Positions 28,858 through 42,710 of a stretch of DNA of 64,000 nucleotides are shown one piece after another. The DNA is from Owenia fusiformis (lineage: Eukaryota; Annelida; Polychaeta; Sabellida; Oweniidae). The first letter of the stretch is position 1. Each line of letters opens with the position of its first letter. The position numbers and the translations under genes were made by a program. The notes beneath the pieces are model-generated. The model had not been told where the DNA came from, made no database searches, and saw only the letters and a program-made list of their open reading frames with translations. The DNA is taken from positions 32,989,259 through 33,053,258 of the forward strand of contig CAIIXF020000009.1 in NCBI GenBank assembly GCA_903813345.2. The letters run 5' to 3'.

Positions 28858-30310
28858 ATCACAAGTGGTGACAATAAGTTAGTCTCCAACATTTTTGTCA
28901 ATGGTTTTCGGTGGTTGGTGTCCGTGACAAATGACATAGTGTCTGTGACAAATGGCAATGGTGACATTTGCATGGTAATGCCTTGTTGTGTCTGTTACAC
29001 CAGAAGCCCCATTAAAAATTTGTATTTACAATTACATGATACTTTTGATATAACCAAAACATACAAGGCTATTTCACCTAAACATTTTTCACAATGTATA
29101 CATGGTTGATTTTCTGTCAGTAATTTCATACGAAAGTATTGTGTCATTTATACAGTGCACAAATTATATTATAACTAGCTAGTTTGCTAGTAGATGGCTC
29201 TTAAAGAAGAGTTATTGTGTGACTCGTAAACTTGTGTCTTGTCGCACACCAGAAAACACAGACAGAACATTTCATGATTTACAATTTACATGATTTACAA
29301 TTTTAATATGCTCAAAATAGATTCCAAAAAAGATATAAGAACCAGGGCCTACTTACCATATATTTTCCATTATCTGGAAAACTGTATGATTTGTATGTTG
29401 CTTGGTTGGTTTATATGTTAGGTTAGACCAGTGAGGTCATAGTTCGTAGACTCATGAACTTTGTCTCCAGGAGAAACCTTTTTATTACTCTTATGTGACA
29501 ATTTGTATAAAAAAATTACAGAGCTACAATGTTTTACTATGGTCTACTTGATATAAAAGCTTCTCCATACTAATAATAGTCTGTAACAATTGTTACAGTT
29601 TTGTAACCATTTGGTTGTTTATTTCTCATTTCAGTTAAATTCAAGTCAAGCATGAGGAATACATGAGAAGAAATTAAATTCAAAATGACAGCCATTATAT
29701 AGCAGCCATTACACTCTTATACTAGTCGATGGGTCTGGTTCAAATTTAATGTGTTAATGCCTAGGGATAAAGGGTGTTTGCTCAATAATAGATTTTTAAA
29801 TTGGCCTCTATTTTTTGTAAAAACGTAATCTTTTGTAACTCAAATACAAGTGGATAGATTTGGTTCAAATTTTATATGCTGATGCCTTGGGATTTATATG
29901 CTGATACCTAGGGACAACTGAACTTTGTACAAGAAGAAATTTTCACGATTGACGCTATTTATCAAAATATGTTTTGTTTTTGGTGGGATTTGCTACTCTG
30001 TGGAGTTGTTCTTTTCTAATTAATTAATCCGACCTTCAATGACCTTCTCAACTTGCTTCAAATTGACCATTTTTTCAAAATTATCTACAAGTTCTCAGAA
30101 GTTCAAATCAGATTTGAGATTTCACCTTCAATGACCTTCTCGGGGTAAAAAAAAAAATGTATTCTTTCAACTTGCTTCAAATTGACCAATTTCTTTTTTC
30201 AAAATCATCTACAAGTTTTTCAGAAATTCAAATCTGACTTAAGATTGAACTAATAATATTGTGAGCAATTAAGTGGTGACAGTTTGTCATGGCAATGTCT
30301 TGTTACCAGA
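28858..30310 (+). mobile_element. Decayed copy or copies of the ATGTCACCACC element family
   Basis: ATCACAAGTGGTGACA at 28,858 resembles the family 5' end, and 28,930-29,000 resembles the family 3' end (gacaaatggcaatggtgacat..gttgtg). At 30,030-30,300 there are two diverged satellite units (CCTTCAATGACCTTCTC) and an end GTGGTGACAGTTTGTCATG. Between them, 29,680-29,990 carries 'agtggatagatttggttcaaattttata', related to the array at 61,985-63,320. Confidence 0.6.
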
Positions 30311-31979
30311 AATGTAAGCCACTCTGTACATCTGAAACTCCATCAGAAACTTCTGCAAGATTAATTGAGAATTTTTCATTATATTGATATATGTACAATA
30401 ATAGACTAATTAATTCTGTTCATAAATACATGTACTCTCATTTTATTTTAGTTTTAACTTGTAATGTAAACAATTAAGGATTAATAAAAGTAATGTATAT
30501 TCATAGATTATGTAAGTTAATCATGCATTTTGTTGTTGGTATAAGAAGTGAAGTGTTTCTGGCTTCTCAATAAGATATATATAGTTCCCCCAGGATATAC
30601 CTCATATATATGCCTCTGATGACATAACTCTCATCTGAGACTAACATAGAATTTTTGTCTCAGCCCTCATACATAGATTTGATCAATATGTTACGGATAC
30701 ACACTTCACAAAATATTTAGGAAACCTTATTTATTTATAAAGAGGCACAACATTTTGTACAAAATATTATATTGCGTTAGATACTATTCTTAGACGTATA
30801 TATAAGGATTATGTACTGGGAGGTTTTAGGGTACTGGTTTTATCCTGAGGGAAAAAAAGGAGACATATATAGGGATAAACCCTGTTTCCAATACTGATTT
30901 GAACATAAAAGATGTATTCCATACCTACTGAGCTTCTTCGTATAATTCTTCCCTCAAAAGGGTAGATTCAAAACCATCCAAAAATGGTGGATTTGAGCAA
31001 ATTGGAATACCAGATACTTTGGAACTGCAGGAAAGTGAAGTACAGATTGTTGCACCACCAGATATATATCTACTATAAAGTGTGTATTAAGCATCATACA
31101 TGGTTTTTAAAAATGAAAAATATTGATATTGGGGTCCTTCACACCATTAGACCTAACAAGAAGAAAATTTAAAGGATATAGAATTATCCCTCAACCTATC
31201 TGTATTTCCTAAAAATATTGCTGCGAGGTTTTTATGCTAATGCCTCAGTCATATTTGATCTTGCGACCATGCGGCGACCGTAACTTCCGAAAATCAAGGG
31301 AAATATGTAGCATAACATATAGGGATTAGCAGTACGATGTAGATTTTCTATATCAATTTTGTGGAGTAACAGCCACCGTCGGCCTGCCATAGAGCAAATG
31401 TCAATGAGGCTTTAGGCAATCTACCACTATAAGAGAACAATTCACTCACTCAAAAGCCTACTTGAGTGTGACAGCACAACCTGATTTGTAACTGAGTTTC
31501 TAAGTACAAATGAAAATTCTTGTGTAATTTCACCCATAGCAAGTTCATTTATTTATAATTCTTTGTTTGCAACTTTTTCAATATGTCTTTATATAGCTCG
31601 TCCAATTTAAAAAAATGACATATTGAATGGCTTTTCATTATTTATTCCTTAATTACATTCATCTGGGCATAACACCTCTCAATGTGAACACTTTTCATCA
31701 GTCCCAATTTTGTTATCTCCCCTTGACTTGAAATGTGAACATCTGCTGATCTGAACACTTTCAGCCAGTCATGGCCTCGTGGCGTTCGAATGAGACAGGT
31801 TTAACTGTATATATTTAGCACCATTAATTGTATTTTGATGCATGACTACACCTTCAAGTAGCTACTTTGTCAAACAGTGGAGTGAGGTGAAGGCTTATAA
31901 ATGCAATCAAAAAAAATCAAGGTCAATAAGTTTGTACTTTATAAAGTTGTTCACTGGACATGGATTAGTAAATTACCCC
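30311..31979. other. Intergenic spacer upstream of H2B
   Basis: AT-rich with no ORF of note; nothing recognised. Confidence 0.5.
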
Positions 31980-32034
31980 TATAATAATATTTGATTAGCT
32001 CTATCACTTTCAGTCCAGCATTTTACAAGAACAG
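31980..32034 (+). promoter_or_regulatory. Predicted H2B core promoter and 24-nt leader exon
   Basis: TATAAT at 31,980-31,985 lies about 32 bases before TTTCAGTCC, a match to the animal initiator (TCAGTY; start near 32,012). A short exon ending ACAAGAACAG is followed by a strong donor, GTAAGT, at 32,035. The matching acceptor ATTTTAG ends at 32,787, leaving 25 bases of second-exon 5' UTR. The assignment is inference from motifs only. Confidence 0.55.
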
Positions 32035-32339
32035 GTAAGTTGAACAAAAATCAGGTGTATCGCTATATGGACAAATTCTCCTAAGTATATTGTTATATAA
32101 AATCAATTCCACCTGAGGATATATGGCATTTAATGGAGAGAAGGGGCAGGGGATGTGGATTCACATGGGGCCTGGCCCCAAAGCCCCCAAACAGCCAAAA
32201 ACTACAAAGTCAAGGTGAGGTAACATGAAAAGCTTTGAGGCAATCAAACCTAAAAAATAAATATTCAAAGGACCACACCACATAATATGAAATAATAGAG
32301 ACCTTTTTTTGTGTTGAAAACCTAAAGGTACTGTTGGAA

Positions 32340-32545
32340 TGAAAACAGTGTTGTTCAAAATCTTTGAGAAAACTTTGGAAAATTAGAAAGCATGAAATAT
32401 CAGCATTTTCTGGTGTTACCTTTGCTCTTACTAGGTTTACTAAAAGAAGACAATGTAATGATTTCCTGAAAAAAGGGAATACACACATGACATCAAACTT
32501 TATTTTGTACCAGAAAATAACATTTGCAGCTATAGCACCAGTACC
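32340..32545 (+). repeat. Half of a hairpin MITE, in the H2B 5' UTR intron
   Basis: It matches 39,380-39,560 ('ctaaaagaagacaatgtaatg', 'ttattttgtaccagaaaataacat'). The opposing arm present at 39,208 is missing here. Confidence 0.75.
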
Positions 32546-32812
32546 AATTGTAGATATGGAATGGCTACCAAATACGTGTAGTATTGTAAGTACTTGACTT
32601 CTTGTATTTTGATGCTTCTCTGTAAAGCACATGAAGCCTCTGCAAATAAGAATAAGAATGACTCAAAAATACAAAAGTTGGGTATCTAAAATATGAACGT
32701 ATTTTCCATATTATATTGCACCAAGGTAATGTAAAAGAGAAAACATATATCCTGTGTCTGTTCATATAGAGCAATGTATTATTTTAGTAGTCAAGCTATC
32801 CCAAGCAAGACC

Positions 32813-34250
<1,438 letters not shown>

Positions 34251-34740
34251 TCACTAGTCTCTACTATCAACAATAGTAATATATGAGCAACTTTCAGCTA
34301 ATGCATGTTCTATTGTTATGCATATGGAGTATTATTTCACACATAATATGGCCATTAAGATGGTGGAAAGTAAAAAGTGCTTTTATATAAAGATGTATGA
34401 CAAACGGCACAAAAATCTTTCAAAATATCGGTTTCACTTACAAAGGTCATTCCTCAAAAATGAATTACATTTGTGAGAACCTTTTATGACTACCATGAGC
34501 ATGCAGTCTGTCTGTCTGTCAAAAGCTCATTGTTTGGAGTCATACAAGTTTTGTCAAAGACGACAAAACAGTCATATCTTTGAACATGAGTATTTTCTGA
34601 CAACATTGAACTTATTTTCTGAACAGTTGTATTTTTCTTTTAAGTGATCTTAAATTTCTTCAAGATATCAAATTTGGTGACCAAAGCTAGGTGAAGTCAG
34701 GCGCGAAGTAGTTAAAATTTGGCAAATCAAATATTGGAAA
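34251..34740. other. H2B 3' UTR and spacer
   Basis: No histone 3' stem-loop and no ORF; a short TCTGTCTGTC repeat at 34,506-34,519. Confidence 0.5.
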
Positions 34741-34921
34741 TACAGTAAAACCTGTCTACATGGAACACCTTTGGTATCTCTAAACAGTGTTTCACTTCGA
34801 AGGTGTTCCACTTATAGAGGTTCATTTAACATTAAGTCAGTTGATCTTGGGACTGTGAAAAGTGTTACACTAACAGAAGTGTTCCTTTCTAGAGGTGTAT
34901 CACTTTACAGGTTCCACTGTA
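34741..34921. mobile_element. 181-bp MITE, TACAGT..ACTGTA
   Basis: The terminal inverted repeats TACAGTAAAACCTGT and ACAGGTTCCACTGTA differ at two of 15 positions. The interior also shows partial inverted symmetry (ACACCTTTGG / AGGTGTTCCACTT). Confidence 0.8.
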
Positions 34922-35380
34922 TTAAAGCTCAAATAATGTTGGAAGTAACATATTCTTAATATGTTTTATGTGCCAAATTGGCTCCAAGACCTTGTTGATT
35001 TTTCAATCCTGACACTTTTTTTAACTTCATCAGACATTATAAAACCTTTGTTATTCTTGTTATTTCTATAAATTCTTTGTTATTTTGTTATTTCTATAAA
35101 CTAAATCCAACAAAATGACTTGTAATCATTGTTTCTATTAAATCTGATATTTGTGATTTATTACTCAATGATACTTATCAGAGATGTTCAATGCATGTAA
35201 TATTTTGTACATTAATAAATACATAAAATAGTTCAATGGATAGTTGAGACTCACAAGATAAATGATGTAAAATTAATAAGAAATAATGAAAGAGTTCTAC
35301 CCTCTTTAAAGTGTGTGAACGATACATCAAAATATCACAATGATAAAATATTACACACCAGGAAAATGAGCAGTATTTTA

Positions 35381-35662
35381 TATTATCCTACACTTAGTGT
35401 ACAAAATGTATTATAACATTAAAAAATAAATTTGATATTTATTGGCAAAATGAATAACCCGAGGATATCGTGATGATATTATTTTATACATTTAGTACAC
35501 TCCTTGTAAGTGTAGGATAATAAGAACATCCTATGATTTTTTTTCAGAATATCATTTTAATCTACTCGGTGATATTGATATATGCACTCGTTCGCTTTGC
35601 TCTCTCATGCAGATATCAATATCACCGTGGAGATAAAAATGATATTCCTCAAAATCATAGGA
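35381..35662. repeat. Two adjacent hairpins
   Basis: TATTATCCTACACTTAGTGTAC (35,381) is repeated inverted at about 35,495-35,522. Next, ATCCTATGATTTTTTTTCAG (35,528) pairs with 35,645-35,662, with inner arms GATATTGATATATGC / GCAGATATCAATATC. Both are MITE-like. Confidence 0.8.
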
Positions 35663-36229
35663 TATCCTATAAATAATACTATCCAACAGGGCTAACAATT
35701 ATTCTATCACTTTGTGTAAAACTATTTTCATGAATAAATTAAATAATAGATTCATACTTGAAGTAAAATATTTAATACAGAATGGATCACAATAAAAGCT
35801 TCAACCAATTTCTAAAAATACATTACACACTTACAGGACACACCATTTGATACTTATAAGACATGTTAGCTTAAGAGGGGATGTTATATGTATACAGAAT
35901 CTCTTCAGGATTTTGAGCTTTTTTCTTAACTTTTGTTTTTGGTTTTGATAAGGGAATGCGAGAAAATGCCAGAAAATGTCTTACTTCGGAAAACATGTGC
36001 ATAGATTGACAGAAAATGCATTTGTGAAATTACTGGTATGTTGATTTTCTGGAAAAAATATTTGAATTCACTACTTTAAATTCTGATTTTGTGTTGCTAG
36101 TTTCCATTATGATTCATTACAGTTATAAATATATTTGAATAAAAATTCTATAAAACGATACATTTCACAGCTAAATGTAAGCTCAACTGTTACAACACTG
36201 AATGAGATCAATGCAATATAATAAGAGCT

Positions 36230-36822
36230 AAAGGTCCATGTGCAATATGGCAAGTGATTTTGCAGTCATATCTTTCACCATGGGTACTCTCTAACCATCA
36301 ATACAGTGGTTTTTATTAAAACAATATGTTTTCTTACACATATATCAGGTGAAGTCCCCAAGATAGTAAAATATCATTCTAACTCTCTGAAAAATTATGG
36401 ATTAGGAGCCCACCTTCGCACTTTTTAAAAACTGTTAGGCTCATTTTCTAAAAAGAAGATCTTGTTTTTCTCAATTTAAACATATCAAAAGTTTCTTCTA
36501 CACTATATTAACGATTTCTGAAAAGGGGATGCATATTGAAATCCACTAAAGTTAAAAACCACATATCCCATGTTATTTTCCCATAGGGAAAACTCGTGCT
36601 ATCTATTGTTTTCAGCATAATTGATATCTTCAAAACTAGACTTTCAGTACCATTCTACTTTTGAAGACGTTTTTAGTCCCCTTGTTGAATAATCTTTTCA
36701 TGCAATAAAAACCAAAAAGAAGATCCTCTTTTGAGTAATTGGGTTCAACATTCGAAAAAAATGTTGACATGGGATCCCTATTGACTGTCTAAAATCACTT
36801 GCCATACTGCACATGGACCTTT
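36230..36822. mobile_element. 593-bp element with ~40-bp terminal inverted repeats
   Basis: AAAGGTCCATGTGCAATATG at 36,230 recurs inverted at the right end (CATACTGCACATGGACCTTT). Homology extends through 'gcaagtgatttt..cagtca'. No ORF. Confidence 0.85.
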
Positions 36823-37205
36823 GATTTAAACACTAAAATCAGCAAAAATCTATTTTATTTGCCATGCAAGCAATGACATTATAAAGCTGATTTATGATAA
36901 AATAAAACACAACCTGTAGGCTATGTATACGCAAGCCACAATGTCATTCTCTTTAGAGATCTAACAATAAATAAATCCAGTAAAAAATCCTGAACTCAAC
37001 ATTATATGAGGATATTTCAAAATAAATTTATATGTATGTCATATAAAATCAAGACATTTTCTTGAAACATCCACTTCCCATTACAAAACACACTACACAG
37101 TCTTCAGGTAATAAATACTCTAAAATTAGTAAAATTCACCCATAGCACTCCACGTATAATGGCCTACAGAGGTATAGAGAACTGTTAAGTATGTCGTGGG
37201 TTGTG

Positions 37206-40200
37206 TCACGATGGAGCATTTGTCAAGTGAACACTATTGCACATTTGCGTTTCTTCCTTTAGTCTCTCTGCTAAAGATCTTATTAGAATTTCTGGTAATT
37301 TCAGCTCTTTTCCAAATCGCTTCGATAATACTGTTGGATCATCCCCCTGAAATATATTAAGCGTGGAAATGTACCTGGATGCACAAGATGTAATACATGG
37401 TGAATAAAACTTTTAGCCTAGATCCTCTACAATTAATACATTTTATAAACATGTATAAATATGGACTCATTTGTTAAAAGGACTAAATGATAGATATGAC
37501 AACATTCTACAATCAAAATGTCAAATATACACACCACCAGCACAGTATTAGGGCAACAAGAGTGTAGGAGACTTAAACGTTATGTAAATACAATCAGTTG
37601 ATATGAATCAAAAACTCAAGAAGTCAGTACTTTGTGGAACAAGTTACTTTTTGGTCAAAATTGGTAGAACCACATCTCGAACAAATGAACTGACGACATG
37701 TCACAAAAATTTGACATTTCATAGAAGGTTCAATTGTGTCCACAAAGACTTATGTATTTAGTATGTCCTTAGCTTTTCATTCAGAACACAGATTTAAGTA
37801 TGAGTTAACACATTTAAAGGAGAAGGTTGCATGGCCCAAGATGCTAAAACCTAACCTAACCTAATGGATGCAACAGTCAAAATTCCTGGCCTTTGAGTAG
37901 ACACACTTTCAAGATTGATATTTTGTTACAAATCCAGTTGTTTCCTTAAATTCCCATTGTCTCTGGGCCTGTATCAAGGGAATATACTGCAACAATGCAT
38001 GAGTATTTGTATAGAAAATTGCTCAGTTTGTCATTTGAAGATGGTTCAACAATGTAGCTTTATAAATATTCAATTGGAGTGGCAGTTAGTGTCCAAAGTC
38101 TGCCCCTTTAAGACAGGAAAACCCCACCAAATTACACCTGTCTTTGACAGAAAGCCATCTACTGTTCTTAATTTAATTTCCTCACATCTTTTTGGCTGAC
38201 CAGTGCTCTTCTAATCTATATTCAAAAGACTAATAAAATTCAGTCTATTGCCTTTGCTATCTCTCCTGTTGAAATATCAGTGAAATTTTTTGCACCTTGT
38301 GAAACGCTGGTAAGTATTCATTTTACTATATTCCAAAGTTTCATGAGAATTTTTTTAACACCACATTTGGCAATAGGTCAGTTATAGTCTGAATATTTTC
38401 AGCCATTTTAAAAAAATCAGATTTTGGATATACACTGTAGTCTAAGTGCTCTTCAATGATTAATGCTTGCTTCAATGCTTGGGTCGTGATTGCTTACCTT
38501 GAATACTTCAAACTCATGTTTCTGACCATGTTCATCTTCATATTCTATTTTGAACAGTAGTTGCCTCACAGGCATTTTTGTGCCATCTGGATCTGAAAGA
38601 TGAAGTATAATGTTTACTAACTGCCTGTATTGTAATATAGGTCTCAGAGATTTTTTGAGGAAAATCAGATAAACAATTTCATGAATAATAAAATAATTAG
38701 ATCGTGTATTCAAAATAAAGAAGGTTTAAATCACTTACTTGTTTTGCTTGAATTTGTTTTCCGGGATGGTGGCACGTAAGTTTGAATATCTGGTTTCTTG
38801 TTTTTAGAATTATTTTGTGATTTACATGGAGTTTTTTCTGTCTGTTTAGCCTTGATTTCTTTATCATAGTTGTCCCTAAAATAAGTAAGTGTACATGTAC
38901 ATGTACTGTGTTATCTAATCTTGAGTACTTCAATGATACCAGGAACAAACCATGAGTTGATTGATGAAAGATTGAGGGAAAAATTAATAAAAAGGTGAGT
39001 TTGAGAATTTTACATGAGAAATAGGTGCAGAGCCACATGTTTGAAAAAACAAGAAGTCATGATTTGAAGGTCCAAATGTAATGTTTTTGTTTTTGTTTTT
39101 TTATTCATGTAGTATAATTATCTAGTATTACATTTACAGGGTTGGCACTAGATACCCATAATGGGGTATATCATTGCAAATTATCAAAAATTGAAAAAAC
39201 ATTATGGAAAATAACATTTTGGGAAAAATACTTTACCTGCACATGTTATTTTCTGGTTAAAAATTAAGTATGAAGGCATGTGTGTATTTCCTTGTTTTTT
39301 TTCAGGAAGGTATCATTACATTGTCTACTTTTAGTAAACCTGGAAACAGGTCAATGTTAGCTCTGTGTTGTCTGGAAACTAAGAAAATTTGAAAAAATAG
39401 AAACCGTGAAATATCAGAATTTCCTGATGTTCCCATTGACCTCTTACCAGATTTCCTAAAAGAAGACAATGTAATGATACTTTCCTGAAAAAAGCAAGGA
39501 AATTAATACATGCCCTCATACTTTATTTTGTACCAGAAAATAACATGTGCAGGTATAGCAATTTTCCCAAAATGTTATTTTCCAGCTGTACCTTAAAATG
39601 TACAATGTTATGACATGCATGTTACATACAATTGATTTATGAACAAAATGAGACATTACAGTAATGAGCAATTTCTGAACGGTTAAGGTGCTATGGAAGT
39701 TAACAGGAAATGACAAAACAAAAAATGTCAAAACCATGCTGGATTTTGAAAATTTTTTGAACCAAGAAAACAGAGTTCTGTTTGGAGTGGACCTCCACTC
39801 AGTTTAACTAGTCCCACATATCATTTACATGACTGGGAACACAATGGAAATGGTCAGAATGACCATGAACATGATGAAATAACCTTTTCAGCCCTCTGAA
39901 TATGTGACTGAAAAATAGCTAAGAGTAGGTGCTCAGGAAAGGTCACTGAACAGAATCTTTTGACTTTTTCAGAAAATGTGCCCAATATATTGCTCTAAAT
40001 GATACAATTTAAAAAAATTTCATATCATTCTTAGAAAAAGAAAAAAATGCAAAAAACTGAATTTAAAAATGGATCTATTTTCCTTTTAACTACAGCCATT
40101 ATTGTTTCAGACGATTTTTTCAAATTTCAAAGATTGTATCATTTAGAGCAATATATTTCCATTGTGTTCCCGGTCATGTGAATGATATGTGGAACTAGTT

Positions 40201-41892
40201 AAACTGACTGGAGGTCCAAACAGAACTCTGTTATCTTGGTTCAAAAAATTTTCAAAATCCAGCATGGTTTTGACATTTTTTGTTTTGTCATTTCCTGTTA
40301 ACTTCCATAGCACCTTAACTATAGTTTTTTTAATTTTCAGTAGGTGATTTTGGAGCTGGTTATATCATGGGCTTTCAACTAATTAAAAGCTCATGGTTAT
40401 ATGTACGCTCCTTCACCTCTAGAGATTCTCACACCCAGAACACAAACCATAGGCCCCGGGAACATGTATAAACAAGGCATTAACATGACAAAATGTCACC
40501 ACCTTAAACAATTTGGTCAATTTAAAGCAAGTTGGAAAATACCTTTTGACCTTAGAAGGTTTGATTTGAACTTCTTAGAACATGTGGATGATTTTGAAAA
40601 AAAAATTCGTCAATTTGAAGCAAGTTGAAAAAATACCTCTTTGACTTTTTTTGACATTGAGAAGGTCATTGAAGGTCAAATGTAAAGTCAGATTTGAACT
40701 TCTGAGAACATGTAGATGATTTTGAAAAAAAAATTAAGTAAATTTGAAGCAAGTTGAAAAAAGACCTTTTTGACCTTGAAAAGGTCATTGAAGGTCAAAT
40801 GTCAAATCTAAAGTCAGATTTGAACCTCTGAGAACATGTAAATGATTTTGAAAAAAAATTAGTCAATTTGAAGCAAGTTGAAAAAAGACCTTTTTGACCT
40901 TCTTTGACTTTGAGAAGGTCATTGAAGGTCAAATGTCAAATGTTAAGTCAAATCTAAAGTCAGATTTGAATTCCTGAGAACACGTAGATGATTTTGAAAA
41001 AAAAATTTTAGTCAATTTGAAGCAAGTTGAAAACAGATCTTTTTGACCTTTTTTGACCTTGAGAAGGTCATTGAAGGTCAAATGTCAAATCTTAAGTCAA
41101 ATCTTAAGTCAGATTTGAATTTCTGAGAACACGTAGATGATTTTGAAAAAAAAATTTAGTCAATTTGAAGCAAGTTGAAAACAGACCCTTTTGACCTTTT
41201 TTGACCTTGAGAAGGTCATTGAAGGTCAAATGTCAAATCTAAAGTCAGATTTGAACTTCTGAGAACATGTAGATGATTTAGAAAAAAATTGAAGTCAGTC
41301 TAAACAGTTTTTGTTAAGTTATAGGAAGTTGTAAGAAATTGTTACAGATGCCGGACGCCAACCTCCAACCGCCGGACGCCAACCTCCAACCACCAACCGC
41401 CGTCGCAAAAAAACGGAGACCATAACAATATGTCACCACTTTTGGTGGTGACATAAAAATAGAGTCAACATCTGTATTACTTTATACATGTTCCCGGGGC
41501 CTATGGCACAAACAGTACTAATAGATGTGCTAAATGCTCATGTGGGTACGCTGACAGAATTCTGAGTTTGTGTTATTCAATTTATTTACTTTTAAATTAT
41601 TAAATTAAAATTGCAGGTTGAGTTGACTGTGTGCAATACAGATACCTGCAAGTCACTCTGTCATTGATTGATAGTCCAGTTCTAGATATTCTAAAATCTA
41701 GATCTAGATCTAGACTAATCTACTGAAGAAAAAAAAATTGAGCATTTTTGAAGATTGTAGTAGATATATAAAGAATTTTAAAGATTTTATGAGGTTCTTT
41801 TGTGAACAAAATATATACCTGTCGATTTGGTTTTTAATGATACATTTCACAAAGCCATGTTGCATGTCTAAACGGTTATTTGAGGCTGACAT
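37206..41892 (-). CDS. C2orf68: UPF0561 protein C2orf68 homologue
   Basis: Four minus-strand exons, 41,892-41,819, 38,875-38,739, 38,592-38,498 and 37,346-37,206, join in phase into 148 residues. The family hallmarks I recognise are, in order: an N-terminal helix DMQHGFVKCIIKNQIDRDNYDKEIK (family: HGFVRHIRRNQ..RDDYDKEVK), then KKPDIQTYVPPSR (family: RPDLQVYHPRR). Next comes an acidic beta segment LLFKIEYEDEHGQKHEFEVF and a terminal helix GDDPTVLSKRFGKELKLPEILI. The human protein is ~166 residues, and its function is unknown. The gene is head to head with RPS2. Intron 1 (~2.9 kb) is filled with hairpin elements and an inverted copy of the satellite-bearing element. Confidence 0.88.
39208..39583. 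repeat. Hairpin element with ~130-bp arms (C2orf68 intron 1)
   Basis: Positions 39,208-39,340 pair with 39,450-39,583: GGAAAATAACATTTTGGG at the outer ends and 'cattacattgtcta' inside. A half copy sits in the H2B 5' UTR intron. Confidence 0.85.
39682..40319. repeat. 638-bp foldback element with ~180-bp arms (C2orf68 intron 1)
   Basis: GTTAAGGTGCTATGGAAGTT at the left end is inverted at 40,300-40,319. Homology continues past GTTCCCAGTCATGTAAATGA and resumes internally (ATATTGCTCTAAATGATACA). Confidence 0.9.
40471..41456 (-). mobile_element. Inverted copy of the ATGTCACCACC satellite element (~1 kb)
   Basis: ATGTCACCACC at 40,493 and GGTGGTGACAT ending 41,454 are exact inverses. The core has about five satellite units, and the GC-rich leader (GCCGGACGCCAACC) sits at the right end. 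It lies in the reverse orientation to the Piwi-intron copy. Relative to its host transcript (also minus) it is in the same sense as the Piwi copy is to Piwi. Confidence 0.85.
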
Positions 41893-42155
41893 TGTAACAT
41901 TTTATATTTTTTCTGACTTCAGTTGCGAACTACGTCATGACTTTGTGTGTGCTTTTCAAGATGTTTCTAAAAGTCAAATTTTAATTTCTTTTTGCATATT
42001 TAATCCCAAGTAAGAGTGCGCTTGATCCAGCTTCATTTTATTTCAATATTTATACTCGTTTAGGGTCTGTACAAAGTCTTTAGAAGAACCAGGAGAAATT
42101 ATTTGAGCAATTTCGTTTTGGTATAAGTTTGACACATTTTAATCTAGGTCACCAA
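41893..42155. promoter_or_regulatory. Short bidirectional promoter region, C2orf68 / RPS2
   Basis: Only ~264 bases separate the C2orf68 start codon (minus) from the predicted RPS2 transcription start (plus). No repeat is visible in it, unlike nearly every other non-coding stretch here. Shared promoter use is inference. Confidence 0.5.
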
Positions 42156-42186
42156 CCTCTTTTTCGTTCTTTTCACTAGAAATCAC
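42156..42186 (+). other. Predicted 5'TOP leader exon of RPS2
   Basis: CCTCTTTTTCGTTCTTTTC is a terminal-oligopyrimidine tract, the usual start of ribosomal protein mRNAs. It is followed by ACTAGAAATCAC and a donor, GTAAGTG, at 42,187. The acceptor TTTTTTCAG ends at 42,707, three bases before the RPS2 ATG. Confidence 0.65.
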
Positions 42187-42710
42187 GTAAGTGAAGTCGA
42201 AATTTTCAATACTTTCCATATCAAACTAAAATCCATGCCATCTCATACTTTACTGCAACCTAATTGGCTTCGCTGTGTTGTTTCATTAATTGTCTTCAGT
42301 ATTTAGAAGGATTTTACTGCTTTCAGCCGTGGAATTTATTTGAATCGGACATGAAATGTATGTCCTCATTCCTCAAACATTATTTTATCGTTATCTCTTC
42401 GTTACACGATTCTGGTCTAGTGACAATGGCAGCAGAACTAAAGTGGATCTAATCAACCAACCTTTGTGATGTATGGATTGAAGATCAATCATTTGTTCAG
42501 ATTTTTGTCTTTTTTGTGATTTGCTGAGATAGATTCGAACCTAACATACAAACATTTAATTTTTTTTTAGTTTGAAAACTAGCTAGCCTCAAAAGATTGA
42601 GCAATGACCTGAAATGACTGAATCCCTCTGGTCATTACAGTAGTTCCAAGGGCCTATTTTAGTGTCTAGTTTTTGGCCGTATTCAATAAAGGCTTACCTT
42701 TTTTCAGCAA

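Noticed and set aside
32774-32812. Upstream in-frame ATG for H2B
   Set aside because: An acceptor (ATTTTAG at 32,781-32,787) cuts between the two ATGs. The downstream ATG has the better context and gives the histone-like start MAKS.
42604-42645. AATGACC..GGTCATT hairpin followed by ACA, as a second snoRNA in the RPS2 leader intron
   Set aside because: The loop is far too small for an H/ACA hairpin, and no H box or second hairpin is present.
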